Shown piece after piece: positions 1 to 7,674 of a stretch of DNA of 22,297 nt. Every line of letters starts with the position of its first letter. Positions within the stretch are counted from its first letter, which is position 1. The DNA lies in NCBI GenBank assembly GCA_035570275.1, contig DATMNI010000243.1, forward strand, positions 1-22,297. Reading direction: 5' to 3'. The notes beneath the pieces were generated by a model that searched no databases, was not told the DNA's origin, and saw only the letters and a list, made by a program, of their open reading frames with translations. The DNA comes from DATMNI01 sp035570275. Lineage in GTDB: Bacteria; Acidobacteriota; Terriglobia; Bryobacterales; Bryobacteraceae. A program made the translations under genes and the position numbers.

Positions 1-146
1 TGAAGGGAATGGGTGCTGGCGCGACGCCACGTCGGCGCGAAACCCGTTGATGGCAAGTCTCTCTCCCAGTGCAGCATGTTGTTGCGGAAATACTTGTGCA
101 CCTGCGGGTTCGTGTAATCCGGCATCGGAGCCTTCCACCGCGACAT
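1..146 (-). CDS. Unidentified open reading frame fragment at window edge
   Basis: On the minus strand an open frame runs without a stop from about position 205 to the window edge. The first ATG in it is at 146, giving MSRWKAPMPDYTNPQ and onward, about 48 residues before the edge. The amino-acid composition (many W, P, N, H, R; no low-complexity runs) and G/C-rich third codon positions look like real coding sequence. I do not recognise the family. No Shine-Dalgarno sequence precedes the ATG, and the frame also stays open upstream into the end of the neighbouring propeller gene. It may therefore be the 3' part of a gene whose 5' end was lost, or a gene starting at 146. Function unknown. Confidence 0.35.
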   Translation of the reverse strand, partial: MSRWKAPMPDYTNPQVHKYFRNNMLHWERDLPSTGFAPTWRRASTHSL

Positions 147-187
147 AAATGAGCTGCCGTCCGGCGTCCGCGTATACTTACCGCCAG

Positions 188-1214
188 TTACTTCTGTTGC
201 AAATGAACCACGGCCGTAGCCAGGGTGTTATCAGCCGTCAGTGGCTTACCGCCGGTGACGTCCTGCAGATAAAAGGTCATGCCGTCGTTTACCCATGCGC
301 CAGTGGTTGCTGATCCCTTGAAGCCGAAATGGGAGAAGAGCGGACCGGTCGGGCTTCCGACGTGAATCTCGATGATCTGGGCGTTGGGCGCTTTCCAGGT
401 GAGCGTGGCGGTTCCCAGAGTGGCGCCTCCCGTGACCGGTATCGGATTGGGAACAACGGTCAGGGAAGCGCCGTTTCTCCATACCTGGATGCCCACTCCC
501 GAGCCCGTCCCTGTCCCTGCAGCGGAAACGGCGACGTATACCTGGTTGTTCGCTTCGTCGGCGGCGAGCGAATGTGTCGATTGAGCCGGCAGCGTAGCAG
601 CCGCCGGCACACCAACGACAAGGTGCGTAATCAGCGTGTAGGTATTGGCATCCACTACGAACACGTTTTGGGTTCCGCCAAAATAAACGCGTTGATCTCC
701 GCCGTTGTACCAGATCTCGTCGGCGCTCACTCCAGAGACCGTGGTGACGACTTTGCCGCTGGCAATGTCGATCACATCACCGCAGGCCGACATCAGGCGC
801 TGACCCGGAATCAGAACCAGACCGCTCGGACCCTTGCAGGCACTGGGAATCGATCTCGTGACGCTCAACGTCTGAGGGTCCAGTTCGTCAATCTCTCCGT
901 TGGCGTTCGCCGCCGTTTGCCGCGCTGGCTAGTGGAATGGAAGTGATGAATACACCGTTTTCGGTGTCGATCACGTCCACCCTCGGCCCGATTACCGGGG
1001 ATGCCGTCGGGTTACCTCGATCCGCAAGGTAGTACCGGGCGTTGGCGGAATCGACCCAACTGATATCGTTTCCCGCCAGACCCCCGGGGATGGTGATGGT
1101 TCGGAGTAGTTGGTAGCCGGATACCGGTTGGCCTTGTTGGGCCGTGGCTAGCGGGAACAGTGCTGGCAGTATGAATGCCAGGCCGGAAAGCGAGAGCAGC
1201 TTTGTCGTGTGCAT
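188..1214 (-). pseudogene. Exported YVTN/NHL-type beta-propeller protein, frameshifted
   Basis: The start at 1214 gives a clear signal peptide (MHTTKLLSLSGLAFILPALF, cut near ATAQQ). This is followed by propeller-like repeats such as DISWVDSANARYYLADRG and VIDTENGVFITSIPL. The first frame runs into a stop at 888 soon after SAANG. The neighbouring frame carries the continuation: ANGEIDELDPQTLSVTRS, then DVIDIASGKVVTTVSG, then VFVVDANTYTLITHLVVG. Removing one G near 909-914 joins both parts into one protein of about 340 residues. The C-terminal part (WKAPNAQIIEIHVGSP, then ATTGAWVNDGMTFYLQD, then TGGKPLTADNTLATAVV) matches, from memory, a tail common in acidobacterial surface proteins. Role: probably a secreted or surface binding propeller. 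Either a true pseudogene or a sequencing/assembly error in a GGCGGCG run; the sequence alone cannot decide. Confidence 0.75.
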
Positions 1215-1674
1215 TTGGGCAGGTACTTCCTATCGTGACGTTGTGGGCCTGATGGCTTCGCCATCGGACTCCGTTCGGTTGATCCTGATCGGTTACCGGG
1301 AGTCTTGCGGAACTCGCTCAGCAGATCCAACAGGATTCCCCCCGGTCAACGATCGCCGTTCAGTATATTACAACTGGCCAGATCGGGGCAGTGGCAGCTT
1401 ACTCGTGGCAGCCTTACTCGATGGATGTGACGACCGGCGCGGACAAAATGCTCGCCCCGATTGATCTGCCCGCGTCAGCCAACGGCATCGCGGAGCTTCA
1501 GTCTGCATCCCGATGGCTAACACTTCCTCACGTCCATCGCGAAGTGGCGCATGACATTTCGACGCTCGAAAGCCGGGATCAGCCGCGGCAGAAGACCCGG
1601 CCCGAACGGTTGTTGCGGCGGTGACGGGCGCTCTGTGGAGTGGCCTGGAATCCAGCAGAGGTCCCGCGGGATGT
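1215..1674. other. 460-bp gap with no gene I can support
   Basis: This stretch lies between the start of the propeller gene and the end of the dienelactone hydrolase gene, both on the minus strand. Short open frames exist on both strands but have arginine/serine/proline-rich shadow-like composition and no recognisable motif. No tRNA-like cloverleaf, strong terminator or repeat was seen. It should hold the promoter of the propeller gene, but I found no convincing -35/-10 pair. Confidence 0.5.
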
Positions 1675-2538
1675 TCAGGCCAGAGCTTTTCCGTACAGCG
1701 CCAGCAAGCGGCTCCAGGCCTTCTCGGCCTGTGGTTCGTTATAGACCTGCGAATCCGGAGGGCACCAGCCATGCGCGGCTCCCGTGTAAACCTCGATCTC
1801 CGCGGGCAGGTTCACCTTGGCGAACGTCTCTTTGAGGACGGTCTTGTCATTGGGCGACCGAGTGTCGTCATTGGCCGCGATCGCGATGAGGAACTGCGCC
1901 TTGGTTTTCGCGGCCTGAAGGTGCGGACTGTTTGGCGTATCGGTCACGAGTCCTCCGCCATGGAATGAGGCGACTGCTCCAACACGATCAGGCACGGCGG
2001 CCGCGGTACGGAACGCAATCGGGCCACCCATGCAATAACCCTGGGTGCCGATCTTGCGATTCTTGGCAACGCAGGCTTGCCCGTCCAGCCAACCGATGAA
2101 CGCTTTCGCATCCGTCATGTGCGTTGTCTCGTTCAGAGCTCGCGCCAGCGGCATCAACTGCTGGATTGGAGTTGCGCCGCCGGCTTCCGCAGTCGGGGCT
2201 TTCTTGACACGGTAGAAAGGGTTCACCACCAGCACCGAATACCCCGATTCGGCGAGCCGTTTGCCCATCTGGCGGAACGCCGGCCGCAGCCCGAAAATGT
2301 CTGGCCACACCAGAACGCCTGGAGCTGTGCCGCTCGCCGGATACGCGAAGTAGCAGTCTGCGGTCCCGTCCGGCGTCGTTACGTTCACGTCCGATTCGGT
2401 CACCGTGACCGCGTTGGCGGCTTGCGGCAGCATCATAGCGATGCCTGCTCCCAACATGACGCCGAATTGCTTACGTGTCACCAAACTGAGAGCTTCGTAC
2501 TCTAGCCTGTCCTCTTCAAAATGATCCTGATCACACAT
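1675..2538 (-). CDS. Exported dienelactone hydrolase family protein
   Basis: An alpha/beta hydrolase of the dienelactone hydrolase (DLH) family, 287 residues. DLH enzymes open lactone or ester bonds with a Cys-Asp-His triad. Here the triad fits C169 in GYCMGG, D225 in AANDDTRSP and H256 in GAAHGWCPP. The oxyanion/core region PGVLVWPDIFGLRP is also typical. The N-terminus MCDQDHFEED, followed by TRKQFGVMLGAGIAMM and an AANA cleavage site, looks like a Tat-like signal, but with TRK in place of the twin RR, so the export route is uncertain. The start is supported by a strong Shine-Dalgarno GGGAGGAGGGA with seven bases between its GGAGG core and ATG. It is divergent from the propeller/dehydrogenase run at 2771. 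The substrate cannot be predicted. Confidence 0.9.
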   Translation of the reverse strand: MCDQDHFEEDRLEYEALSLVTRKQFGVMLGAGIAMMLPQAANAVTVTESDVNVTTPDGTADCYFAYPASGTAPGVLVWPDIFGLRPAFRQMGKRLAESGYSVLVVNPFYRVKKAPTAEAGGATPIQQLMPLARALNETTHMTDAKAFIGWLDGQACVAKNRKIGTQGYCMGGPIAFRTAAAVPDRVGAVASFHGGGLVTDTPNSPHLQAAKTKAQFLIAIAANDDTRSPNDKTVLKETFAKVNLPAEIEVYTGAAHGWCPPDSQVYNEPQAEKAWSRLLALYGKALA

Positions 2539-2540
2539 AT

Positions 2541-2600
2541 TCCCTCCTCCCTCATCGCCGCATGGTTGCTCGGCCGGGCAGCACGTCTCGCGCTATTATA
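2541..2600 (-). promoter_or_regulatory. Promoter -10 and ribosome binding site of the hydrolase gene
   Basis: A perfect TATAAT lies on the minus strand at 2595-2600, about 57 bases before the hydrolase ATG. The Shine-Dalgarno GGGAGGAGGGA is at 2541-2551. At 16-18 bases upstream of the -10 no good TTGACA-like -35 is visible, so the promoter call rests on the -10 and its position. Confidence 0.5.
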
Positions 2601-2770
2601 CCCACTTCGGTGTCCGTGAGCTTTTAGGATTGGCCACCGATAGCCCAAACCCGTCAGGGGGCGCCAGAATGCCCCGATCAGACTCCGGGCCCTCTCAAAC
2701 ATGCCCTCAACTCACCCCGGCGGGCGTCACCCATTTGCACCGGCATCGTCCGCGGCGGTACCCTTTCCAC

Positions 2771-3985
2771 ATGGTGGCATGCCGCGCAATTCCTGTGCTC
2801 GTCCTGGCGTGCTGTGCGCCAGCCTTTACCGCCGATTGGCCCCAGTGGCGCGGGCCGCATCGCGACGGCATCTCCGCCGAGACCGGACTGCTGGATACCT
2901 GGCCGGCTGGCGGACCCCGCCTCGCCTGGAAAACTCAGGGCCTGGGTGAGGGTTACTCCTCGTTTGCCGTCGTGGGAGACCGGCTCTTTACCCAGGGCCA
3001 GCAAGGGAACCAGGAGTTCGTTGCCGCCTTCGACACCAATACCGGCAAGCCACTCTGGAAGACGCCCAGCGGAAGCGCATTCCGCGAATCGCGCGGTCAC
3101 GGACCTCGCGGCACGCCCACCGTAGACGGTACCCGTCTTTACGCCCTGGCCGCCGACGGCACGCTCCTCTGCCTCGACGCGGCCACGGGACAACGCGTTT
3201 GGGGCATGAACCTCATGGAACGATTCGGCGGCCGGGTGCCGACCTGGGGCATTAGCGAATCGCCCCTGGTGGACGGCGACCGCGTGATTGTTACGCCCGG
3301 CGGACCGGGTGCGTCGGTGGTCGCGCTGGAGAAAACCAAGGGCGACCTGCTCTGGAAATCGCAAAGCGATCCGGCGGGCTATTCTTCGCCGATGGCGTTC
3401 GACGCCGGCGGATCGCGCAAGGTGGTGGTCTTCACCGCCCACGGCGCCATGGGGCTGGACTTGAAAAACGGCGACTTCCAGTGGCGGTATGACAAAGTCT
3501 CCAACCGCACCGCCAACATCGCCACCCCGATCGTGCGTGACGGGTACGTCTTCCTCTCCTCCGATTACGGCACGGGATGCGCTCTGTTGAAGCTCACGCC
3601 GGGCGCCCGTGCGATCAGCGCCTCCGAGGTGTACTTCAATCGCGACATGCGAAACCACTACAGTACATCCGTTCTGGTTGGGGACTACCTGTACGGATTC
3701 TCCAGCAGCATTCTGACCGCGATGAAGTTGCTGTCGGGCGAAGTGGCGTGGCGCGACCGTAGTATCGGCAAAGGATCCCTCACCTATGCCGAAGGCCACC
3801 TCTACGGTTTGAGTGAAGATGGCGTGGTGGGGCTGATCGAGGCCACGCCGCAAGGTTACAAAGAGAGGTCGCGATTCGAGATTCACCGCGGCAGTTACCC
3901 CACCTGGACACCGCCGGTGATCGCCAACGGCAAGTTGTATCTCCGCGAACAGGATAATCTCTATTGCTACAACATCAAGCGGTGA
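2771..3985 (+). CDS. Exported PQQ-like/BamB-like beta-propeller protein
   Basis: I chose ATG 2771 because it gives a signal peptide (MVACRAIPVLVLACCAPAFT) directly before the mature start ADWPQWRGPHRDG. An upstream in-frame start at 2630 would only add a proline/arginine-rich, non-signal stretch. The protein is about 404 residues. It has repeated blade signatures with paired W and D/G: FDTNTGKPLWK, LDAATGQRVWG, LEKTKGDLLWKS, LDLKNGDFQWRY and LLSGEVAWRD. These are PQQ-type docking repeats, but no metal/PQQ catalytic motifs of a dehydrogenase are present. Periplasmic or outer-surface location is likely. It is a paralogue of the protein at 9367 (same N-terminal mature sequence, same blade order). 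It lies just upstream of the dehydrogenase, so it may help assembly or bind its substrate; that is inference. No clear Shine-Dalgarno precedes 2771. Confidence 0.85.
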   Translation: MVACRAIPVLVLACCAPAFTADWPQWRGPHRDGISAETGLLDTWPAGGPRLAWKTQGLGEGYSSFAVVGDRLFTQGQQGNQEFVAAFDTNTGKPLWKTPSGSAFRESRGHGPRGTPTVDGTRLYALAADGTLLCLDAATGQRVWGMNLMERFGGRVPTWGISESPLVDGDRVIVTPGGPGASVVALEKTKGDLLWKSQSDPAGYSSPMAFDAGGSRKVVVFTAHGAMGLDLKNGDFQWRYDKVSNRTANIATPIVRDGYVFLSSDYGTGCALLKLTPGARAISASEVYFNRDMRNHYSTSVLVGDYLYGFSSSILTAMKLLSGEVAWRDRSIGKGSLTYAEGHLYGLSEDGVVGLIEATPQGYKERSRFEIHRGSYPTWTPPVIANGKLYLREQDNLYCYNIKR

Positions 3986-4034
3986 GGCCGCCGGCTGACG
4001 TGCGCACCTCCGATCAGAGCCCCGGCTCCAAACC

Positions 4035-4098
4035 GAGCCACGACCGTAAGGGAGTGGTCGCCAATCAGAGCCACGACCGTAAGGGAGTGGTCGTAACG
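4035..4098 (+). repeat. Two tandem copies of a short hairpin repeat (CAGAGCCACGACCGTAAGGGAG type)
   Basis: Copy 1 is at 4035-4060 and copy 2 at 4066-4098; a decayed start (CAGAGCCCCGG) sits at 4015. Each copy reads GAGCCACGACCGTAAGGGAG followed by TGGTCG. ACGACC and GGTCGT in copy 2 can pair around a GTAAGGGAGT loop, so each unit is a small hairpin. The same unit, with altered stem bases, forms an array at 10631. Here the repeats are in frame with the dehydrogenase and encode NQSHDRKGVV. A family of dispersed REP-like elements is the best reading. Confidence 0.8.
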
Positions 4099-5730
4099 CT
4101 CGCCCCGCTGCTCTTCATGGCCGCCCTGCCCTTGTGCGCGCAGACCGGTCCGGCGGGCGACGATTGGCCCACATACGGCGGTACCTACGGCGCGTGGCGC
4201 TACAGCGCCCTGGCCCAGGTCAACCGCGGCAACGTGCAAAAGCTGGCGCCGGCCTGGGTCTTTCAGACCGGCGATTACGAAAACGGACTGCAGGCTACGC
4301 CCATCGTTGCGGGCGGCGTGCTCTATCTTTCCACGTCCAATGCCTGGGTGTTTGCGCTGGACGGCAAAACCGGCCGGCTGCTCTGGGAATACCGCTTCCC
4401 GTTGTCCAGGTCGATTCCGCTGTATGGCAAACAGAACCGCGGAGTCGCTGTGGGCCGCGGCCGCGTCTTCGTCGGAACCGCCGACAACCACCTGGTAGCA
4501 CTCGACCAGCGCACCGGTGAAGAAGTCTGGCGCGTCAACGTCGAGGACGCGCGGCAGTGCGGGTGCAATATTACCGGCGCTCCGCTGGTGGTGAAGGACA
4601 TGGTAATCAGCGGGGTCACCGGCGGCGACTCGGCGCACCGCGGCTATCTCACTGCCTTCGACACCGCCACCGGAAGGGTGCGGTGGCGGTTCCACACCAT
4701 TCCCGGCCCCGGCGAGAAAGGCCACGAGACCTGGCCCGGCGAGAGTTGGCGGTACGGCGGTGGGGCCACCTGGATGACCGGCTCGTTCGATCCCGATCTG
4801 AACCTGCTGTACTGGGGCGTCGGCAATGCCGCGGCGGATCTCAACGCCGCCTTACGACGCGGCGACAACCTTTACACCGATTCTGTGATTGCGCTCGATC
4901 CGGATACCGGCAAGCTCAAATGGCACTACCAGGAGATTCCGCAGGACGTCTGGGATTTCGATGCTTCTTACGAATTGCTGCTGCTGGACCTGCCCGTGGG
5001 CGGCCGCACGCGCCAAACGCTCGTACACGTGACCAAGAGCGGCTTCACATGGGTCCTCGATCGGACTACCGGAGAGTTTCTCACCGCCTGGCCCTTTGTG
5101 AAAAACTACAACTGGATTACGGGAATCTCCCGGAACGGCAGCCTGGTGGGCCGAAGCGAGCCCGAAGCTGGTAAAGTCAAGCTTCTATGCCCGAGCACCA
5201 TCGGCGGCAAGAGCTGGAACCAGTCTGCTTATTCGCCGCGCACCGGCTGGGTGTACATCCCGGTTCTGGAAATCTGCAGCGACCTGATCGTCCGCGACGA
5301 GAGTCCGCAGGAGGGCCGCGGCTTCACCGGCGGCAATTGGGTCATGAAGGCGCCTCCTGGAGCCAAACAGGAGAGCTATCTGGCCGCGTTCGATCCGGTG
5401 AGCGGCCAGCGGCAATGGAGCGTACCGGCCGCCACCTGGCTGCTGGCCTCGGTGCTGACAACCGCCGGCGACCTGATTTTCAGCGGCGACCCGGAGGGCA
5501 ACTTCTTCGCGCTCGACGCCCGCTCCGGCGACCGTCTCTGGAGTTTTCCCACGGGAGCCGGCCACCGCGGATCGGCGATTGCCTATGCAGTTGGCGGCAG
5601 ACAGTACATCGCCACGCCGACCGGTTGGGGCTCGCTAATCGGGCAGGCCCATGCCGCCCTGTGGCCGGGACCGGTTCCGCGCGGCGGTTCGGCGCTATTC
5701 GTGTTTGCCCTTCCGGAGGGGACGCCATGA
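4054..5730 (+). CDS. PQQ-dependent dehydrogenase (quinoprotein alcohol/glucose dehydrogenase type)
   Basis: A secreted eight-bladed quinoprotein, about 558 residues from GTG 4054, that oxidises an alcohol or sugar in the periplasm. The mature start DDWPTYGGTYGAWRYSAL and the blades (FALDGKTGRLLWEYR, ALDQRTGEEVWRV, ALDPDTGKLKWHY, VLDRTTGEF, FALDARSGDRLWSF) are typical. Active-site equivalents are N258 in WGVGN and D301/D303 in DVWDFDA. The usual metal-binding Glu is replaced by D192 (GGDSAHRG). The usual adjacent cysteine pair is a CGC (C169, C171). The start is uncertain: TTG 3964, GTG 4054, GTG 4087 and ATG 4117 are all in frame. GTG 4054 gives a charged n-region before the hydrophobic VVVTLAPLLFMAALPL. 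Part of this leader is made by the hairpin repeat. No haem domain is present; the next gene supplies it. Confidence 0.88.
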   Translation: MVANQSHDRKGVVVTLAPLLFMAALPLCAQTGPAGDDWPTYGGTYGAWRYSALAQVNRGNVQKLAPAWVFQTGDYENGLQATPIVAGGVLYLSTSNAWVFALDGKTGRLLWEYRFPLSRSIPLYGKQNRGVAVGRGRVFVGTADNHLVALDQRTGEEVWRVNVEDARQCGCNITGAPLVVKDMVISGVTGGDSAHRGYLTAFDTATGRVRWRFHTIPGPGEKGHETWPGESWRYGGGATWMTGSFDPDLNLLYWGVGNAAADLNAALRRGDNLYTDSVIALDPDTGKLKWHYQEIPQDVWDFDASYELLLLDLPVGGRTRQTLVHVTKSGFTWVLDRTTGEFLTAWPFVKNYNWITGISRNGSLVGRSEPEAGKVKLLCPSTIGGKSWNQSAYSPRTGWVYIPVLEICSDLIVRDESPQEGRGFTGGNWVMKAPPGAKQESYLAAFDPVSGQRQWSVPAATWLLASVLTTAGDLIFSGDPEGNFFALDARSGDRLWSFPTGAGHRGSAIAYAVGGRQYIATPTGWGSLIGQAHAALWPGPVPRGGSALFVFALPEGTP

Positions 5731-6539
5731 AAAGGCACGCGATGAAGCGCACGTTCCTGCTGCTTCTGGCGGCCACCGCGGCGTACGCCCAGGCCCAGGC
5801 AGAGCCCCAAGGGAAGGCCCAAACGGAGAACGGCGCGGTGGAGCGTGGCGCCCAACTGTACCGCGCGCAGTGCGCCGTGCCCTATTGCCACGGTCCCGAT
5901 GGAACCGCGGGCAGAGCGCCCCGTCTCACCGGCCACACGTACAGTCTGAACGGGATGTTCAAGGTGATTTCGTGGGGCATTCCGGGCACTGGGATGCCGG
6001 AGTTCACCTCGCGCCTGAAGACCCGGGAAATCGACGATCTGGTCGCCTTCCTGATGACCTTGCGCGGTGGGGCAGCCGCACCCGCACCCACACCGGTTTC
6101 GCCGCCGCGCGCCCTCACGGGGGAAGCCAAGGCTGGACGCGCGCTGTTCTTCGACGCCGCCCGGACCGGCGCCTGCGGAGTCTGCCACGAACTCGACGGA
6201 TGGGGCGTGCCGGTGGGCCCCGATCTGGCGGCGTTGCCACCCGCCCGGTTCGCCGATCTGCACGCCGTGACGACGCACCGCGTGGTAACCGCGCGTCCCC
6301 TAGCTTTGACGATTGGAGCCGGTGAGGCGCCGTTTCCCGCGCTGTTGGTGGAGCGGACGGACGCGAGAGTCCGGGTCTACGACCTCACGGCGGCTCTCCC
6401 GGTCTTGCGTACCTTCGCCGCCGCCCAGATCGCCCTCGAACCCGGCACTTCCTGGCGCCACGAACAGGCCGCGCGCATCTATACCAGCGGCGAACTGGAA
6501 ACGATAACTGCGTACCTGCGTTGGCGCGGGGGCCAATGA
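5727..6539 (+). CDS. Di-haem c-type cytochrome
   Basis: The start overlaps the dehydrogenase stop as ATGA, so the two genes are translationally coupled. A signal peptide (MKRHAMKRTFLLLLAATAAY, then AQAQA) directs export. The first cytochrome domain has an unusual haem-binding site, C49-AVPY-C54-H55 (CX4CH instead of CXXCH), followed by GPDGTAGRAPRL and a likely axial Met, M90, in GTGMPEF. The second domain has a normal site, C150-GV-C153-H154. It is followed by a C-terminal part (PALLVERTDARVRVYDL, PVLRTF) that resembles the Pirellula/Verrucomicrobium-type haem-binding region; that match is from memory. About 270 residues. The likely job is to accept electrons from the quinoprotein encoded just before it. 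Confidence 0.88.
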   Translation: MKRHAMKRTFLLLLAATAAYAQAQAEPQGKAQTENGAVERGAQLYRAQCAVPYCHGPDGTAGRAPRLTGHTYSLNGMFKVISWGIPGTGMPEFTSRLKTREIDDLVAFLMTLRGGAAAPAPTPVSPPRALTGEAKAGRALFFDAARTGACGVCHELDGWGVPVGPDLAALPPARFADLHAVTTHRVVTARPLALTIGAGEAPFPALLVERTDARVRVYDLTAALPVLRTFAAAQIALEPGTSWRHEQAARIYTSGELETITAYLRWRGGQ

Positions 6540-6702
6540 TGCCGGGGGCCGGGCGTCCTGGGCGCATTACGATTCGGTTGGCGCCGTCAACCGCGTCAAC
6601 GGCCTTGAGCTTCCCCGCTGGCAATTAAGTGGTACACTAAGATTGCGGTTGAGAGGGCTGCATTGCGGTCCGCTGGACGAAAGTTCACTCGGCTGCTTTT
6701 TT

Positions 6703-7472
6703 ATGTACCTCCTGTATCTCGATGATGCTGGGTCGCCTGGTAACGCAGTCGAAGAGTACTTTGTTCTGGGAGGCATTTGTGTGTACGAAGCGCAGGTTGA
6801 TGGTTCAGTCGCGAAATCGACAAACTTGCTACTCCCTACGACAAGAATCCTGAGGACGTCGAATTTCACGCATCGACAATCTTCTCCAGGAGGGCAGATC
6901 CCTGGAAGAATCTAACGATCGATGAAGCCCGCGGCGTGCTGAAGAGCGTATTGAATGTAGTAGCCGTCAGCTACGATACGGCGCGCTTGTTTGCCTGTGC
7001 CATTCACAAGAAGTCATTCCCTAATCAAGACCCGGTTGAGCTTGCGTTCGAAGACCTCTGTCAGCGTTTCGACTACTTCCTGATGCGCCGGCGCCAGCAG
7101 GGCGATCAGCAGCGAGGGTTGCTGGTTCTCGACAAGACAACCCGCGAGACGTCGCTTCAAAAACTCAGCCGCGAGTTTAGAAAGGCCGGCACCAGATGGG
7201 GATCCTTAAAGAACATGGCAGACACGCCCTTTTTTGTGGATTCCCGCGCTTCAAGGCTCGTGCAGATTGCCGATCACATCGCATATTCTGTCTTTCGACG
7301 GTACAATTCGGGCGATGCCCAGTATCTTGACATCGTTGCATCGCGCTTTGACGAGGCGGACGGGGTCATCCATGGACTCGTTCACAAACACACCGATCGT
7401 CTGAGATGCACCTGCCCGGCATGCCTCAGTCGCCGGTTGAGCGGCAAGACTCCCGATTACTCGGAGAGATAA
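6703..7472 (+). pseudogene. DUF3800 domain protein, frameshifted
   Basis: ATG 6703 starts MYLLYLDDAGSPGN followed by EYFVLGGICVYEAQVD, the classic DUF3800 N-terminus (YLDESG-like, with acidic catalytic-looking residues, then a beta strand). The frame then loses sense at about 6798-6801. The next frame continues with WFSREIDKLATPYDKN, then EDVEFHASTIFSRR and DPWKNLTIDEARGVLKSVL. The rest includes FDYFLMRRRQQGD, GLLVLDKTT and VQIADHIAYSVFRRYN, the conserved DUF3800 C-terminal helix with D and H. Restoring one base after GTTGA would rebuild one protein of about 256 residues. DUF3800 proteins have an RNase H-like fold prediction and often sit in mobile or defence islands; exact function unknown. 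Less GC-rich than its neighbours. No Shine-Dalgarno is seen before the ATG. Confidence 0.75.
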
Positions 7473-7549
7473 ACGACCGCTCCGCAGTGGCGACCATCCG
7501 TGATGGCTCACTCGGCACATGGTCGTTGCGGGGCGCAAGCGGCGTGTGA

Positions 7550-7590
7550 CTAATCCGGTTCCGGAGTTCAACATCTGCACAACGGATTAG
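7550..7590. repeat. Inverted repeat CTAATCCG/CGGATTAG between convergent genes
   Basis: CTAATCCG at 7550-7557 is perfectly complementary to CGGATTAG at 7583-7590, with 25 bases between. It lies in the 200-bp gap between the converging DUF3800 and 7675-8499 genes. It could be a long-loop bidirectional terminator or a mark of an insertion; no T-run follows on either side, which weakens the terminator reading. Confidence 0.45.
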
Positions 7591-7674
7591 CAGCGACATT
7601 CCTTTGCGACTTGGAGTGAAATGTCTTCACCGAGCCACTCTGTGCGACTCACGTCACTAACTGTCATAGGTTTG

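Noticed and set aside
1368..1674. Minus-strand open frame between the propeller and hydrolase genes
   Set aside because: It overlaps the end of the hydrolase in another frame and has shadow-like composition with no motif.
2630..2770. 47-residue N-terminal extension of the propeller gene from ATG 2630
   Set aside because: It is proline/arginine-rich, has no signal function, and would bury the signal peptide that begins at ATG 2771.
3964..4053. TTG start at 3964 for the dehydrogenase
   Set aside because: It overlaps the end of the upstream gene, has no ribosome binding site, and would place 50 non-hydrophobic residues before the signal peptide.
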